From Escherichia fergusonii ATCC 35469 (GTDB taxonomy: Bacteria; Pseudomonadota; Gammaproteobacteria; Enterobacterales; Enterobacteriaceae): a stretch of DNA of 64,000 bases. The position numbers and the translations under genes are program-made. The notes under the pieces are model-generated. The model was not told the origin of the DNA. It worked only from the letters and a program-made list of their open reading frames with translations, and made no database searches. Positions 16,552-26,172 of the stretch are shown here, in pieces. Within the stretch, counting starts at the first letter, position 1, and every line of letters begins with the position of its first letter. The DNA lies in contig NC_011740.1 of the NCBI RefSeq assembly GCF_000026225.1, forward strand, positions 2,046,001 through 2,110,000, given 5' to 3'.

Positions 16552-18216
16552 ATGAGATCGAAAAGATTTGAAGCACTGGCAAAACGCCCCGTAAATCAGG
16601 ACGGTTTTGTTAAGGAGTGGATCGAAGAAGGCTTCATTGCGATGGAAAGCCCGAATGATCCCAAACCATCCATCAAAATAGTCAATGGCGCAGTCACAGA
16701 ATTGGATGGTAAATCCGTCAGCCAGTTTGACCTGATCGACCATTTTATCGCGCGTTATGGCATTAACCTTGCCAGAGCGGAAGAAGTTATCACCATGGAT
16801 TCGGTCAAGCTGGCGAATATGTTGTGCGATCCCAACGTTAAACGTCGTGATATCGTGCCGCTGACCACCGCGATGACTCCAGCGAAGATTGTCGAAGTTG
16901 TCTCCCACATGAACGTGGTTGAGATGATGATGGCAATGCAAAAAATGCGTGCGCGTCGTACACCATCCCAACAGGCACACGTTACTAACGTAAAAGACAA
17001 TCCGGTACAAATCGCTGCAGACGCCGCAGAAGGGGCATGGCGTGGATTCGACGAACAGGAAACCACTGTCGCTGTTGGTCGCTACGCCCCCTTTAATGCG
17101 ATTGCGTTGTTGGTTGGCTCTCAGGTTGGTCGCCCAGGCGTTCTGACTCAGTGTTCTCTGGAAGAAGCCACCGAACTGAAACTCGGTATGCTTGGTCACA
17201 CTTGCTACGCTGAAACCATTTCCGTCTATGGTACTGAACCCGTCTTCACCGACGGTGACGACACCCCATGGTCAAAAGGTTTCCTCGCCTCTTCGTATGC
17301 ATCTCGCGGTTTAAAAATGCGCTTCACTTCCGGTTCTGGTTCAGAAGTCCAAATGGGCTATGCCGAAGGTAAATCGATGCTTTATCTGGAAGCTCGCTGC
17401 ATTTACATCACCAAGGCGGCTGGCGTTCAGGGATTACAGAACGGTTCGGTAAGCTGCGTCGGTGTGCCTTCTGCTGTGCCATCAGGTATTCGGGCCATTC
17501 TGGCAGAAAACTTAATCTGTGCCGCACTGGATCTCGAATGCGCTTCCAGTAACGACCAGACCTTTACACACTCAGATATGCGTCGTACGGCCCGTTTCCT
17601 GATGCAGTTCCTGCCAGGTACTGACTTTATCTCCTCCGGTTTTTCTGCCGTGCCGAACTACGACAACATGTTTGCCGGTTCGAACGAAGATGCAGAAGAC
17701 TTCGATGACTACAACGTCATTCAGCGTGACTTAAAAGTAGACGGTGGTTTACGCCCTGTACGCGAAGAAGACGTTATCGCTATTCGTAATAAAGCTGCTC
17801 GTGCCTTGCAGGCTGTATTTGCGGGAATGGGACTGCCACCGATCACGGATGAAGAAGTCGAAGCCGCGACTTACGCCCACGGTTCGAAAGATATGCCTGA
17901 GCGCAACATTGTTGAAGATATCAAGTTTGCTCAGGAAATTATCAACAAAAACCGTAATGGTCTGGAAGTCGTAAAAGCGCTCGCTAAAGGCGGCTTCACG
18001 GATGTTGCCCAGGACATGCTCAATATCCAAAAAGCGAAGTTAACCGGGGATTATCTGCACACCTCCGCCATTATCGTTGGCAATGGTGAAGTGCGCTCGG
18101 CAGTAAACGATGTCAATGATTACGCCGGTCCGGCAACAGGTTACCGCCTGCAAGGCGAACGCTGGGAAGAGATTAAAAATATCCCTGGCGCACTTGATCC
18201 CAACGAACTTGGCTAA
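16552..18216 (+). CDS. pduC: Propanediol dehydratase large subunit PduC
   Basis: The 554-residue alpha subunit of adenosylcobalamin-dependent diol dehydratase, the length known for Salmonella PduC. It contains the TIM-barrel active site for 1,2-propanediol to propionaldehyde conversion; segments such as SGSGSEVQMGYAEGKSM and GLQNGSVSCVGVPSAVP are conserved. It requires PduD and PduE, encoded immediately downstream, and B12 that this strain probably must import. Confidence 0.97.
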   Translation: MRSKRFEALAKRPVNQDGFVKEWIEEGFIAMESPNDPKPSIKIVNGAVTELDGKSVSQFDLIDHFIARYGINLARAEEVITMDSVKLANMLCDPNVKRRDIVPLTTAMTPAKIVEVVSHMNVVEMMMAMQKMRARRTPSQQAHVTNVKDNPVQIAADAAEGAWRGFDEQETTVAVGRYAPFNAIALLVGSQVGRPGVLTQCSLEEATELKLGMLGHTCYAETISVYGTEPVFTDGDDTPWSKGFLASSYASRGLKMRFTSGSGSEVQMGYAEGKSMLYLEARCIYITKAAGVQGLQNGSVSCVGVPSAVPSGIRAILAENLICAALDLECASSNDQTFTHSDMRRTARFLMQFLPGTDFISSGFSAVPNYDNMFAGSNEDAEDFDDYNVIQRDLKVDGGLRPVREEDVIAIRNKAARALQAVFAGMGLPPITDEEVEAATYAHGSKDMPERNIVEDIKFAQEIINKNRNGLEVVKALAKGGFTDVAQDMLNIQKAKLTGDYLHTSAIIVGNGEVRSAVNDVNDYAGPATGYRLQGERWEEIKNIPGALDPNELG

Positions 18217-18226
18217 GGGGTGAAAA

Positions 18227-18889
18227 ATGGAAATTAATGAAAAACTGCTGCGCCAGATAATTGAACAAGTGTTATGTGAAATGCAAACCAGCGATAAGCC
18301 GGTTTCCTTTCAGGCATCCACAGCAACCGCAGCTCCGGCAGCTTCAGACAGCTTTCTGACTGAAATTGGGGAAGCCCGCCAGGGGACACAGCAGGATGAA
18401 GTCATCATCGCTGTTGGCCCGGCATTTGGTCTTTCACAAACGGTCAATATCGTGGGCTTGTCGCATAAAAGCATTCTGCGGGAAGTCATAGCGGGTATCG
18501 AAGAAGAAGGCATTAAGGCCAGGGTGATCCGCTGCTTTAAATCTTCCGATGTGGCCTTTGTCGCGGTTGAAGGTAATCGCCTGAGCGGTTCTGGCATATC
18601 TATCGGTATTCAGTCTAAAGGCACCACCGTTATTCACCAACAGGGGCTGCCACCGCTGTCTAACCTGGAGTTGTTCCCACAAGCTCCCTTGCTGACGCTG
18701 GAAACGTATCGCCAGATTGGCAAAAACGCTGCGCGCTATGCCAAACGTGAGTCACCGCAACCTGTACCAACGCTTAATGATCAGATGGCACGCCCGAAAT
18801 ATCAGGCTAAATCCGCCATTTTGCATATCAAAGAGACCAAGTACGTCGTGACCGGTAAAAACCCGCAGGAACTGCGCGTGGCGCTTTAA
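18227..18889 (+). CDS. pduD: Propanediol dehydratase medium subunit PduD
   Basis: A 220-residue beta subunit of diol dehydratase. The first 18 or so residues (MEINEKLLRQIIEQVLCEM) match the known encapsulation peptide that sends the dehydratase into the shell, followed by an alanine-rich linker. The B12-binding domain begins near residue 45 (DEVIIAVGPAFG). It lies 10 bases after pduC. Confidence 0.96.
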   Translation: MEINEKLLRQIIEQVLCEMQTSDKPVSFQASTATAAPAASDSFLTEIGEARQGTQQDEVIIAVGPAFGLSQTVNIVGLSHKSILREVIAGIEEEGIKARVIRCFKSSDVAFVAVEGNRLSGSGISIGIQSKGTTVIHQQGLPPLSNLELFPQAPLLTLETYRQIGKNAARYAKRESPQPVPTLNDQMARPKYQAKSAILHIKETKYVVTGKNPQELRVAL

Positions 18890-18903
18890 TAAAGGATTTC
18901 CTC

Positions 18904-19428
18904 ATGAATACCGATGCAATTGAATCGATGGTTCGGGACGTACTGAGCCGCATGAATAGCCTGGAGGGCGCAGCTCCTGCCCCTGCTCCGGTGACTACCC
19001 GCGGTTCTGCGCACCATGCAAAAGTCAGCGATTACCCGCTGGCAACAAAACACCCTGAATGGGTTAAAACCGCTACCAATAAATCGCTGGATGACCTCAC
19101 GCTGGAAAACGTTCTGAGCGACAAAATCACCGCTCAGGATATGCGTATCACACCGGAAACCTTGCGGATGCAGGCGGCGATTGCCAAAGACGCCGGACGT
19201 GACCGCCTGGCAATGAACTTTGAGCGTGCCGCGGAACTGACTGCTGTTCCAGATGATCGCATTCTTGAGATCTACAACGCATTACGCCCGTACCGCTCTA
19301 CGAAAGAAGAGCTACTCGCGATTGCCGATGATCTTGAGCGTCGTTATCAGGCCGTGATTTGTGCCGCGTTTGTTCGTGAAGCGGCTGCCCTGTATCTCGA
19401 ACGCAAAAAACTGAAAGGCGACGATTAA
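18904..19428 (+). CDS. pduE: Propanediol dehydratase small subunit PduE
   Basis: A 174-residue gamma subunit of diol dehydratase. The N-terminal helix (MNTDAIESMVRDVLSRMNSL) resembles targeting peptides and is followed by an APAPAP linker. The conserved core runs DYPLATKHPEWVKTATNKS to the LRPYRSTKEELL segment. It completes the PduCDE complex. Confidence 0.96.
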   Translation: MNTDAIESMVRDVLSRMNSLEGAAPAPAPVTTRGSAHHAKVSDYPLATKHPEWVKTATNKSLDDLTLENVLSDKITAQDMRITPETLRMQAAIAKDAGRDRLAMNFERAAELTAVPDDRILEIYNALRPYRSTKEELLAIADDLERRYQAVICAAFVREAAALYLERKKLKGDD

Positions 19429-19438
19429 GGGCGGAGAT

Positions 19439-21271
19439 ATGCGATATATAGCAGGCATTGATATTGGCAACTCCTCAACAGAAGTGGCGCTGGCGAAAGT
19501 AAGCGAGGAAGGTCATCTCACTATCCTCACCAGTTCCCTGGCTGAAACCACCGGGATCAAAGGCACATTGCGCAATGTGTTTGGTATCGAGGAAGCGCTT
19601 TCGCGTGCCGCAACGCAGGCGGGAATCAGCGTCAGCGATATTTCGCTTATCCGCATTAACGAAGCTACGCCGGTCATCGGAGATGTGGCGATGGAAACCA
19701 TCACCGAAACCATCATCACCGAGTCCACGATGATCGGCCACAACCCCAAAACGCCTGGCGGTGTAGGGCTAGGCGTAGGTGTCACTATCACCCCAGAGCA
19801 TTTGCTGACCTGCCTGGCAGATGTTCCTTATATTCTTGTGGTGTCGTCAGCGTTTGACTTCGCTGATGTCGCAGCAATGGTTAACGCTTGTGTGCGTGCC
19901 GGATACCAAATCACGGGCATCATTTTGCAACGTGATGATGGTGTGCTGGTCAGCAACCGACTGGATCACCCCGTTCCGGTTGTTGACGAAGTGCTTTATA
20001 TCGACCGTATTCCACAAGGAATGCTCGCCGCAATTGAAGTGGCGATTCCTGGTAAAGTCATCGAAACGCTGTCGAATCCGTATGGTATTGCCACTGTTTT
20101 TCATCTCGATGCGCAAGAGACCAAAAATATTGTGCCGATGGCGCGCGCATTAATTGGCAATCGCTCAGCGGTGGTAGTGAAAACCCCCTCTGGCGATGTT
20201 AAAGCGCGATCCATTCCTGCAGGGAACATCGAACTGTTGTCGCAGGGATTAACCCGACGAGTTGATGTGGCAGCCGGAGCGGAAACCATTATGAAGGCCG
20301 TCGGTGACTGCCCACGTCTTGATAATGTTATCGGTGAAGCTGGCACCAATATTGGCGGGATGCTGGAGCATGTACGCCAGACCATGGCAGAACTGACCAA
20401 TAAACCAACCGGTGAGATATTTATCCAGGATTTACTGGCAGTAGATACAGCCGTTCCGGTTACAGTTTCTGGTGGTCTTGCCGGGGAATTTTCGCTGGAG
20501 CAGGCAGTGGGAATTGCCTCAATGGTCAAATCAGACCGTCTGCAAATGGCAATGATTGCCCACGAAATTAAGCAGAAAATTAACGCCGAAGTTCAGGTGG
20601 GAGGCGCAGAAGCTGAAGCCGCCATCCTGGGGGCTTTAACAACACCCGGAACAACTCGCCCGCTGGCAATTCTTGATTTGGGCGCAGGTTCAACCGATGC
20701 CTCCATCATCAATCCGCAAGGCGAAATTATTGCCACCCATCTTGCCGGGGCAGGCGATATGGTGACGATGATCATTGCCAGAGAACTCGGACTCGACGAC
20801 CGCTATCTGGCAGAAGAGATTAAGAAATATCCTTTAGCGAAAGTGGAAAGTCTTTTCCACCTTCGTCATGAAGACGGCAGCGTTCAGTTTTTTCCACAAC
20901 CGCTGCCACCAGCAGTGTTCGCCCGTGTATGCGTAGTGAAGCCTGATGAACTGGTTCCATTACCGGGTGATTTAGCGTTAGAGAAAGTACGTGCCATCCG
21001 TCGCAGCGCAAAAGAGCGCGTATTTGTGACCAATGCATTACGTGCCCTACGCCAGGTTAGCCCGACCGGCAATATCCGCGACATTCCTTTTGTGGTGCTG
21101 GTTGGCGGTTCTTCGCTGGACTTCGAAATCCCACAACTGGTTACTGACGCTCTCGCCCATTACCGTCTGGTTGCCGGACGCGGCAATATTCGTGGCACCG
21201 AAGGTCCACGCAATGCTGTCGCTACGGGTCTGTTGCTCTCCTGGCAAAAGGAGCTGGCTGATGGACGTTAA
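19439..21271 (+). CDS. pduG: Diol dehydratase reactivase large subunit PduG
   Basis: A 610-residue actin/Hsp70-fold ATPase that, with PduH, releases damaged cobalamin from inactivated diol dehydratase. The phosphate loop GIDIGNSSTEVALA opens the protein, and a second nucleotide motif, LDLGAGSTDASI, lies near residue 407. The end of the gene overlaps pduH by 11 bases, consistent with coupled synthesis of the two subunits. Confidence 0.96.
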   Translation: MRYIAGIDIGNSSTEVALAKVSEEGHLTILTSSLAETTGIKGTLRNVFGIEEALSRAATQAGISVSDISLIRINEATPVIGDVAMETITETIITESTMIGHNPKTPGGVGLGVGVTITPEHLLTCLADVPYILVVSSAFDFADVAAMVNACVRAGYQITGIILQRDDGVLVSNRLDHPVPVVDEVLYIDRIPQGMLAAIEVAIPGKVIETLSNPYGIATVFHLDAQETKNIVPMARALIGNRSAVVVKTPSGDVKARSIPAGNIELLSQGLTRRVDVAAGAETIMKAVGDCPRLDNVIGEAGTNIGGMLEHVRQTMAELTNKPTGEIFIQDLLAVDTAVPVTVSGGLAGEFSLEQAVGIASMVKSDRLQMAMIAHEIKQKINAEVQVGGAEAEAAILGALTTPGTTRPLAILDLGAGSTDASIINPQGEIIATHLAGAGDMVTMIIARELGLDDRYLAEEIKKYPLAKVESLFHLRHEDGSVQFFPQPLPPAVFARVCVVKPDELVPLPGDLALEKVRAIRRSAKERVFVTNALRALRQVSPTGNIRDIPFVVLVGGSSLDFEIPQLVTDALAHYRLVAGRGNIRGTEGPRNAVATGLLLSWQKELADGR

Positions 21272-21611
21272 CGCCTCAACGCCGGCAATTGTCATTGCAG
21301 TTTCAAAAGAATGCCTCCCCCTCTGGCAGGAGGTGCTACTTGGTATTGAGGAGGAAGGGATTCCATTTGTTATCAATGAATCCCCTTTTGACGACGTGAC
21401 CAAAAGCGCATGGCAAGCCGCATGCCACTCTCCGCTGCTCGTTGGCATTGCCTGTAATGCGCAGCAACTGATTGTCCATTACAAAAATTTACCCCCATCA
21501 GCGCCGCTTTTTACGCTGACAACACAACACCCCAGCCACGCCCGGCGAAGCACGGGCAATAACGCGGCAAGGCTGGTTAAAGGGATTCCCTTCCGGGAAT
21601 ACCAGGCTTAA
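21261..21611 (+). CDS. pduH: Diol dehydratase reactivase small subunit PduH
   Basis: A 116-residue protein starting MDVNASTPAIVIAVSKE and containing EEEGIPFVINESP and NTGNNAARLVKGIPFR-type segments; its length equals Salmonella PduH. ATG 21261 is chosen by homology; the frame is open further upstream inside pduG, but that part has no PduH character. The fold resembles the diol dehydratase beta subunit, which it displaces during reactivation. Confidence 0.94.
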   Translation: MDVNASTPAIVIAVSKECLPLWQEVLLGIEEEGIPFVINESPFDDVTKSAWQAACHSPLLVGIACNAQQLIVHYKNLPPSAPLFTLTTQHPSHARRSTGNNAARLVKGIPFREYQA

Positions 21612-21630
21612 TTCACAGGAGAATTGCAGT

Positions 21631-21906
21631 ATGAACAACGCACTGGGACTGGTTGAAACAAAAGGGTTAGTGGGCGCTATTGAAGCCGCCGACGCCATGG
21701 TCAAGTCTGCCAACGTACAACTGGTTGGCTACGAAAAAATTGGCTCCGGGCTGATTACCGTAATGGTACGTGGAGACGTTGGGGCAGTGAAAGCGGCTGT
21801 GGATGCAGGTAGTGCTGCAGCAAGCGCCGTTGGCGAAGTGAAGTCTTGCCATGTGATCCCTCGCCCACACAGCGACGTCGAAGCCATTTTACCGAAATCA
21901 GCTTAA
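21631..21906 (+). CDS. pduJ: Shell protein PduJ (BMC-H)
   Basis: A 91-residue hexameric shell protein, very similar to PduA (MNNALGLVETKGLVGAIEA; KIGSGLITVMVRGDVGAV) but with a shorter tail. PduJ is one of the most abundant facet proteins. An AGGAG ribosome-binding site precedes the ATG. Confidence 0.97.
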   Translation: MNNALGLVETKGLVGAIEAADAMVKSANVQLVGYEKIGSGLITVMVRGDVGAVKAAVDAGSAAASAVGEVKSCHVIPRPHSDVEAILPKSA

Positions 21907-21931
21907 ACAGGTTGTAAAGGAGGAACACCGC

Positions 21932-22366
21932 GTGAAGCAATCACTGGGATTACTGGAAGTTAGTGGTCTGGCTTTAGCCATCAGTTGTGCGGATGTCATG
22001 GCAAAAGCCGCTGCCATCACGCTGGTGGGCTTCGAAAAGACCAACGGCTCAGGCTGGATGATGATCAAAATTACGGGCGATGTGGCCTCGGTACAGTCGG
22101 CCATTATCACTGGCGCCAGCTTTGCTGAACAGCGCCAGGGGCTTGTCGCCCATAAAGTTATTGCCAGACCCGGAGAAGGGATCCTTACACCTTTCTCTGC
22201 GGCTGCTCCTGTAACTGAAGTTGTTACAGAGGCTGATACTGCTGAAGAAATCCCCGCTGGCGACCTGGAAGCAAGCTGTAATCTTTGCCTTGATCCCGCC
22301 TGCCCACGACAGAAAGGCGAGCCGCGTTCACTTTGTCTCTACTCGGCTAAGAAAGGTGAAATGTAA
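21932..22366 (+). CDS. pduK: Shell protein PduK (BMC-H plus cysteine-rich tail)
   Basis: A 144-residue protein that starts at GTG behind AAAGGAGG. Residues 1-88 are a BMC domain; a linker leads to a C-terminal cysteine cluster, CNLCLDPACPRQKGEPRSLC, which predicts a 4Fe-4S or metal site. The stop codon overlaps the pduL start by one base (TAATG). Confidence 0.95.
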   Translation: MKQSLGLLEVSGLALAISCADVMAKAAAITLVGFEKTNGSGWMMIKITGDVASVQSAIITGASFAEQRQGLVAHKVIARPGEGILTPFSAAAPVTEVVTEADTAEEIPAGDLEASCNLCLDPACPRQKGEPRSLCLYSAKKGEM

Positions 22367-22998
22367 TGGACAAGCAATTACTGGAAACCGCCGTAGGCAA
22401 GGTGCTGGAAGAGATGCGGGAACGCCCTATTCCACTGGGCATTTCCAACCGTCATATCCATTTATCAGCGCAAGATTTTGCTCATCTGTTTCCCGGTCAG
22501 TCTATTAGCGTGAAAAAAGCGTTAATGCAGCCTGATCAGTATGCTGCCGAACAAACCCTGACGCTGGTTGGCCCCAAGGGCAAGCTGGAAAAAGTGCGTT
22601 TGCTTGGTCCATTGCGTAGCGCAAGTCAGGTTGAGGTTTCCCGTACCGATGCCCGTACATTGGGCATTACTGCGCCATTGCGGATGTCCGGGGACCTGCA
22701 AGGAACACCCGGCGTACGGTTGGTCAGCCCCTTTGCTGAACTGGAGATCACATCAGGGGTGATCGTTGCCCAGCGTCATATTCATATGTCTCCACTTGAT
22801 GCGCTGATCCTGAATGTCTCGCATGGAGACAAAGTGTCGGTAGCGATTAAAGGCGATGAACGGCGACTCATTTTCGATAACGTCGCTGTTCGCGTGTCAC
22901 CCGATATGCGGCTGGAAATGCATATCGATACTGACGAAGCAAACGCTGCCGGAGCAGATAACCCACAGGTTTGCGCCATGTTGGTCAACAAATCATGA
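22366..22998 (+). CDS. pduL: Phosphate propanoyltransferase PduL
   Basis: A 210-residue propionyl-CoA to propionyl-phosphate transferase, recycling CoA inside the compartment. Conserved zinc-site motifs are PLGISNRHIHLS and QRHIHMSPLDA; the N-terminal helix MDKQLLETAVGKVLEEM is the encapsulation peptide. It is the propanediol counterpart of CutH at 8766. It overlaps pduM by 4 bases (ATGA). Confidence 0.96.
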   Translation: MDKQLLETAVGKVLEEMRERPIPLGISNRHIHLSAQDFAHLFPGQSISVKKALMQPDQYAAEQTLTLVGPKGKLEKVRLLGPLRSASQVEVSRTDARTLGITAPLRMSGDLQGTPGVRLVSPFAELEITSGVIVAQRHIHMSPLDALILNVSHGDKVSVAIKGDERRLIFDNVAVRVSPDMRLEMHIDTDEANAAGADNPQVCAMLVNKS

Positions 22999-23486
22999 AC
23001 AGCGAACTGCTGGCAAAAATAGTGGATGAAGTTGTCGCCCGTTTACAACGCCGGGCGACAAGCGTCGCTATGTTAAGCGTTGCTCAATTGCGGGAAGCAA
23101 ATCAGCGAACACTTTTCTGCCAGTACTCTGCTCTGCATATAGTGCAAATGGATATGCCTCTCCTGAAGCAAATTGCTCAATGTGATTGCTCAGACATTGC
23201 AGCATCCATCATCCATAACGCACTGGCGATAGGTGTTCGGGTCGGGATCTCTTTGCGTCAAGAGTTGCTGATGTTTTTACCCATCCGGCAACTTTCTGCC
23301 CTTCCTGTCGAATTGCATAACGAGTATGGACAGCACGTGGTTTTACATCCCAGCAAGCTTCTTAGCTATACCGATGTACTGAAATCTGGCGGTGAAATAG
23401 TGGTGTTACGCCAAAAGTGTCTGGTGACAGCCCTGGCGCGTGAAGCCGCTGAAGCCCGAAACATCCAATTAATAAAGCAGGAGTGA
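22995..23486 (+). CDS. pduM: Microcompartment assembly protein PduM
   Basis: A 163-residue protein with the PduM length and ends (MNSELLAKIVDEVVARLQRR at the start, RNIQLIKQE at the end). In Salmonella PduM is required for proper compartment structure; no enzyme activity is known. The N-terminal helix resembles targeting peptides. ATG 22995 overlaps the pduL stop. Confidence 0.94.
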   Translation: MNSELLAKIVDEVVARLQRRATSVAMLSVAQLREANQRTLFCQYSALHIVQMDMPLLKQIAQCDCSDIAASIIHNALAIGVRVGISLRQELLMFLPIRQLSALPVELHNEYGQHVVLHPSKLLSYTDVLKSGGEIVVLRQKCLVTALAREAAEARNIQLIKQE

Positions 23487-23489
23487 ATT

Positions 23490-23765
23490 ATGCATCTGGC
23501 CCGAGTCACTGGCGCGGTGGTTGCTACGCAAAAATCCCTCTCCCTGGTGGGAAAAAAACTTCTGCTGGTACGCCGGGTAACTGCTGAAGGGGAATTGCCA
23601 GAAAATCCACTCATTGGTGATGAAGTTGCCGTGGACTCTGTTGGCGCTGGTGTCGGTGAACTGGTTTTGTTGAGTAGTGGCTCCAGTGCCCGTCAGGTAT
23701 TCACTTCACCAAATGAAGCCATCGATCTGGCTATCGTCGGCATTGTCGACTCGATTTCTCGTTAA
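23490..23765 (+). CDS. pduN: Vertex protein PduN (BMC-P)
   Basis: A 91-residue EutN/CcmL-family pentamer starting MHLARVTGAVVATQKSLSL, with the VAVDSVGAGVGELVL signature. It caps shell vertices. It is a paralogue of cmcD at 2436. It lies 3 bases after pduM with an AGGAG site. Confidence 0.96.
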   Translation: MHLARVTGAVVATQKSLSLVGKKLLLVRRVTAEGELPENPLIGDEVAVDSVGAGVGELVLLSSGSSARQVFTSPNEAIDLAIVGIVDSISR

Positions 23766-23775
23766 GGAGTGAGTA

Positions 23776-24783
23776 ATGGCGATTTATACCCGTACCGGCG
23801 ATAAAGGCACAACCGCCCTGTTTACCGGTCAACGCGTCAGCAAAACCCATCCGCGAGTTGAAACCTACGGCACGTTGGATGAGTTAAATGCGGCGTTGAG
23901 TTTGTGTCGCTGCGCGGTAGAAAGCCCGGAGCGCCGCAGCCTGCTGGAAGCCGTCCAGTTACAAATATTCTGGTTTAGTGCCGAACTCGCCAGCGAAAGT
24001 GAACAACCTTCAGCGCAACAACAGAGTATCAGTGCCAGAGAGATAGCCGAACTGGAGGCGGCCATCGATCATGCAATGAGTCGTGTTCCGCCTGTTCACA
24101 GTTTTATTTTACCTGGTCGTAGTGAAGCTGCCAGCCGACTGCATTTTGCCCGAACGTTAGCGCGTCGGGCGGAACGTCGCCTGGTGGAACTTAGCGAGCA
24201 GTTCCCCGTCCGGAATGAACTCCAGCGTTATATCAACCGCCTGTCAGACTGCTTATATGCTCTGGCTCGCGCAGAAGATCATGAAAATCATCAAAAAAAT
24301 CTTATTCAGGAAGTGACCGCCCGCTATCTGGCTGCGGTTACCACCCAAACGCATAAGGAATCTGCTATGTCGCTCTCATTTCAGGAACTTCATCTGTTAA
24401 CCCGTGCTGCAATTGCGCGCGCCGAAGAACTTCACATTCCGGTAGTCATCAGCGTCGTTGATGCTAATGGTACGGAGTCAGTCACCTGGCGGATGCCTGA
24501 TGCCCTTCTGGTCAGCAGTGAGTTGGCACCCAAAAAAGCCTGGACTGCTGTGGCAATGAAGATGGCAACTCACGATCTTGCCGCGGCGGTGCAACCTGGC
24601 GCATCGCTTTATGGGCTTGATACCCACATGCAAGGCAAAGTTGTTACCTTCGGCGGTGGCTTTCCATTATGGCGTGACGGTTCAATTGTCGGTGGACTCG
24701 GAGTCAGTGGCGGCAGTGTAGAACAAGATATGGATATTGCTCAGACCGCTGCAGCGGCAATCAATGTGAGAACAATGAAATGA
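23776..24783 (+). CDS. pduO: Cob(I)alamin adenosyltransferase PduO
   Basis: A 335-residue two-domain protein. Residues 1-180 are a PduO-type ATP:cob(I)alamin adenosyltransferase (IYTRTGDKGTTALFTG; RRAERRLVELSE). Residues 195-335 are a DUF336/GlcG-like heme-binding domain (ending VSGGSVEQDMDIAQTAAAA). It regenerates coenzyme B12 from imported corrinoid within the shell. It overlaps pduP by 4 bases. Confidence 0.96.
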   Translation: MAIYTRTGDKGTTALFTGQRVSKTHPRVETYGTLDELNAALSLCRCAVESPERRSLLEAVQLQIFWFSAELASESEQPSAQQQSISAREIAELEAAIDHAMSRVPPVHSFILPGRSEAASRLHFARTLARRAERRLVELSEQFPVRNELQRYINRLSDCLYALARAEDHENHQKNLIQEVTARYLAAVTTQTHKESAMSLSFQELHLLTRAAIARAEELHIPVVISVVDANGTESVTWRMPDALLVSSELAPKKAWTAVAMKMATHDLAAAVQPGASLYGLDTHMQGKVVTFGGGFPLWRDGSIVGGLGVSGGSVEQDMDIAQTAAAAINVRTMK

Positions 24784-26162
24784 ATACCCGCGAACTGGAA
24801 AACATCATCCGCAATATTCTGCGCGAACAACTGAGCACAACAGCAGATGCCCCGACGAATGGCATTTTTGATTCTGTTGATGAAGCGATTAATGCCGCCC
24901 ATCAGGCCTTTTTGCGCTATCAACAATGCCCACTGAAAACCCGTAGCGCCATTATCAGCGCCATTCGCCAGGAGCTGACTCCACATCTCGATATGTTGGC
25001 GACAGAAAGCGCCAACGAAACAGGCATGGGCAATAAAGAGGATAAATTCCTCAAAAACAAAGCCGCGCTCGATAACACACCAGGTATTGAAGACCTGACC
25101 ACAACCGCGCTCACTGGTGATGGCGGCATGGTGTTATTTGAATATTCGCCTTTTGGTGTTATTGGTTCTGTGACGCCGAGCACTAACCCAACCGAAACCA
25201 TTATTAACAACAGTATTAGCATGTTAGCCGCTGGAAACAGTGTCTATTTCAGCCCACATCCGGGGGCAAAAAATATCTCTTTGAAATTGATTGCCATGAT
25301 TGAAGAGATCGCTTTTCGCTGTAGCGGTATCCACAACCTGATTGTCACCGTTGCTGAACCAACATTTGAAGCCACACAGCAAATGATGACTCACCCCAAT
25401 ATCGCCGTTCTGGCGATTACCGGTGGACCTGGCATTGTCGCAATGGGCATGAAAAGCGGTAAAAAAGTCATTGGGGCTGGCGCCGGAAATCCGCCATGCA
25501 TCGTAGATGAAACCGCAGATCTGGTAAAAGCTGCGGAAGATATTATTAATGGTGCCTCGTTTGACTACAACCTGCCCTGCATTGCTGAGAAAAGCCTGAT
25601 TGTCGTTGAGGAGATTGCAGGTACGTTGGTGCAACAAATGCAGAATTTTGGCGCTCTGCTTCTCAACAAAGAGGAAACCGATAAGTTACGTGACGTTTGT
25701 CTGCCACAAGGAATGGCAAATAAACAACTGGTAGGTAAAAGTCCGGCAGCTCTGTTGCAGGCGGCAGGCATTGCTGTGCCGCTAAAAACACCACGTCTGT
25801 TAATTGCCCTTGTTGACGCCTGCGACAAGTGGGTAACCAGCGAACAACTTATGCCAATGCTGCCAATCGTAAAAGTTAAGGATTTCGATAGCGCACTGAC
25901 GCTGGCACTGAAAGTGGAAGAAGGTTTGCATCACACCGCCATTATGCACTCGCAAAATGTTTCGCGACTCAACCTGGCAGCCCGGACCTTACAGACCTCA
26001 ATCTTTGTTAAGAATGGTCCGTCATATGCTGGTATCGGTGTCGGTGGTGAAGGATTTACCACCTTTACGATCGCTACCCCCACGGGTGAAGGTACTACCT
26101 CGGCCAAAACGTTTGCCCGTTCCCGTCGTTGCGTGTTGACCAGCGGTTTTTCGATCCGTTAA
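24780..26162 (+). CDS. pduP: CoA-dependent propionaldehyde dehydrogenase PduP
   Basis: A 460-residue CoA-acylating aldehyde dehydrogenase. The N-terminal 18 residues (MNTRELENIIRNILREQL) form the classic PduP encapsulation peptide, followed by a short linker. The catalytic cysteine lies in FDYNLPCIAEKS (Cys267). CutF in this window is a paralogue that carries its targeting-like helix at the C terminus instead. Confidence 0.96.
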   Translation: MNTRELENIIRNILREQLSTTADAPTNGIFDSVDEAINAAHQAFLRYQQCPLKTRSAIISAIRQELTPHLDMLATESANETGMGNKEDKFLKNKAALDNTPGIEDLTTTALTGDGGMVLFEYSPFGVIGSVTPSTNPTETIINNSISMLAAGNSVYFSPHPGAKNISLKLIAMIEEIAFRCSGIHNLIVTVAEPTFEATQQMMTHPNIAVLAITGGPGIVAMGMKSGKKVIGAGAGNPPCIVDETADLVKAAEDIINGASFDYNLPCIAEKSLIVVEEIAGTLVQQMQNFGALLLNKEETDKLRDVCLPQGMANKQLVGKSPAALLQAAGIAVPLKTPRLLIALVDACDKWVTSEQLMPMLPIVKVKDFDSALTLALKVEEGLHHTAIMHSQNVSRLNLAARTLQTSIFVKNGPSYAGIGVGGEGFTTFTIATPTGEGTTSAKTFARSRRCVLTSGFSIR

Positions 26163-26172
26163 TGAGGGTGCA

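Noticed and set aside
16498..17199. 233-codon - strand ORF opposite pduC
   Set aside because: It is a shadow of the pduC coding frame and has no family character.
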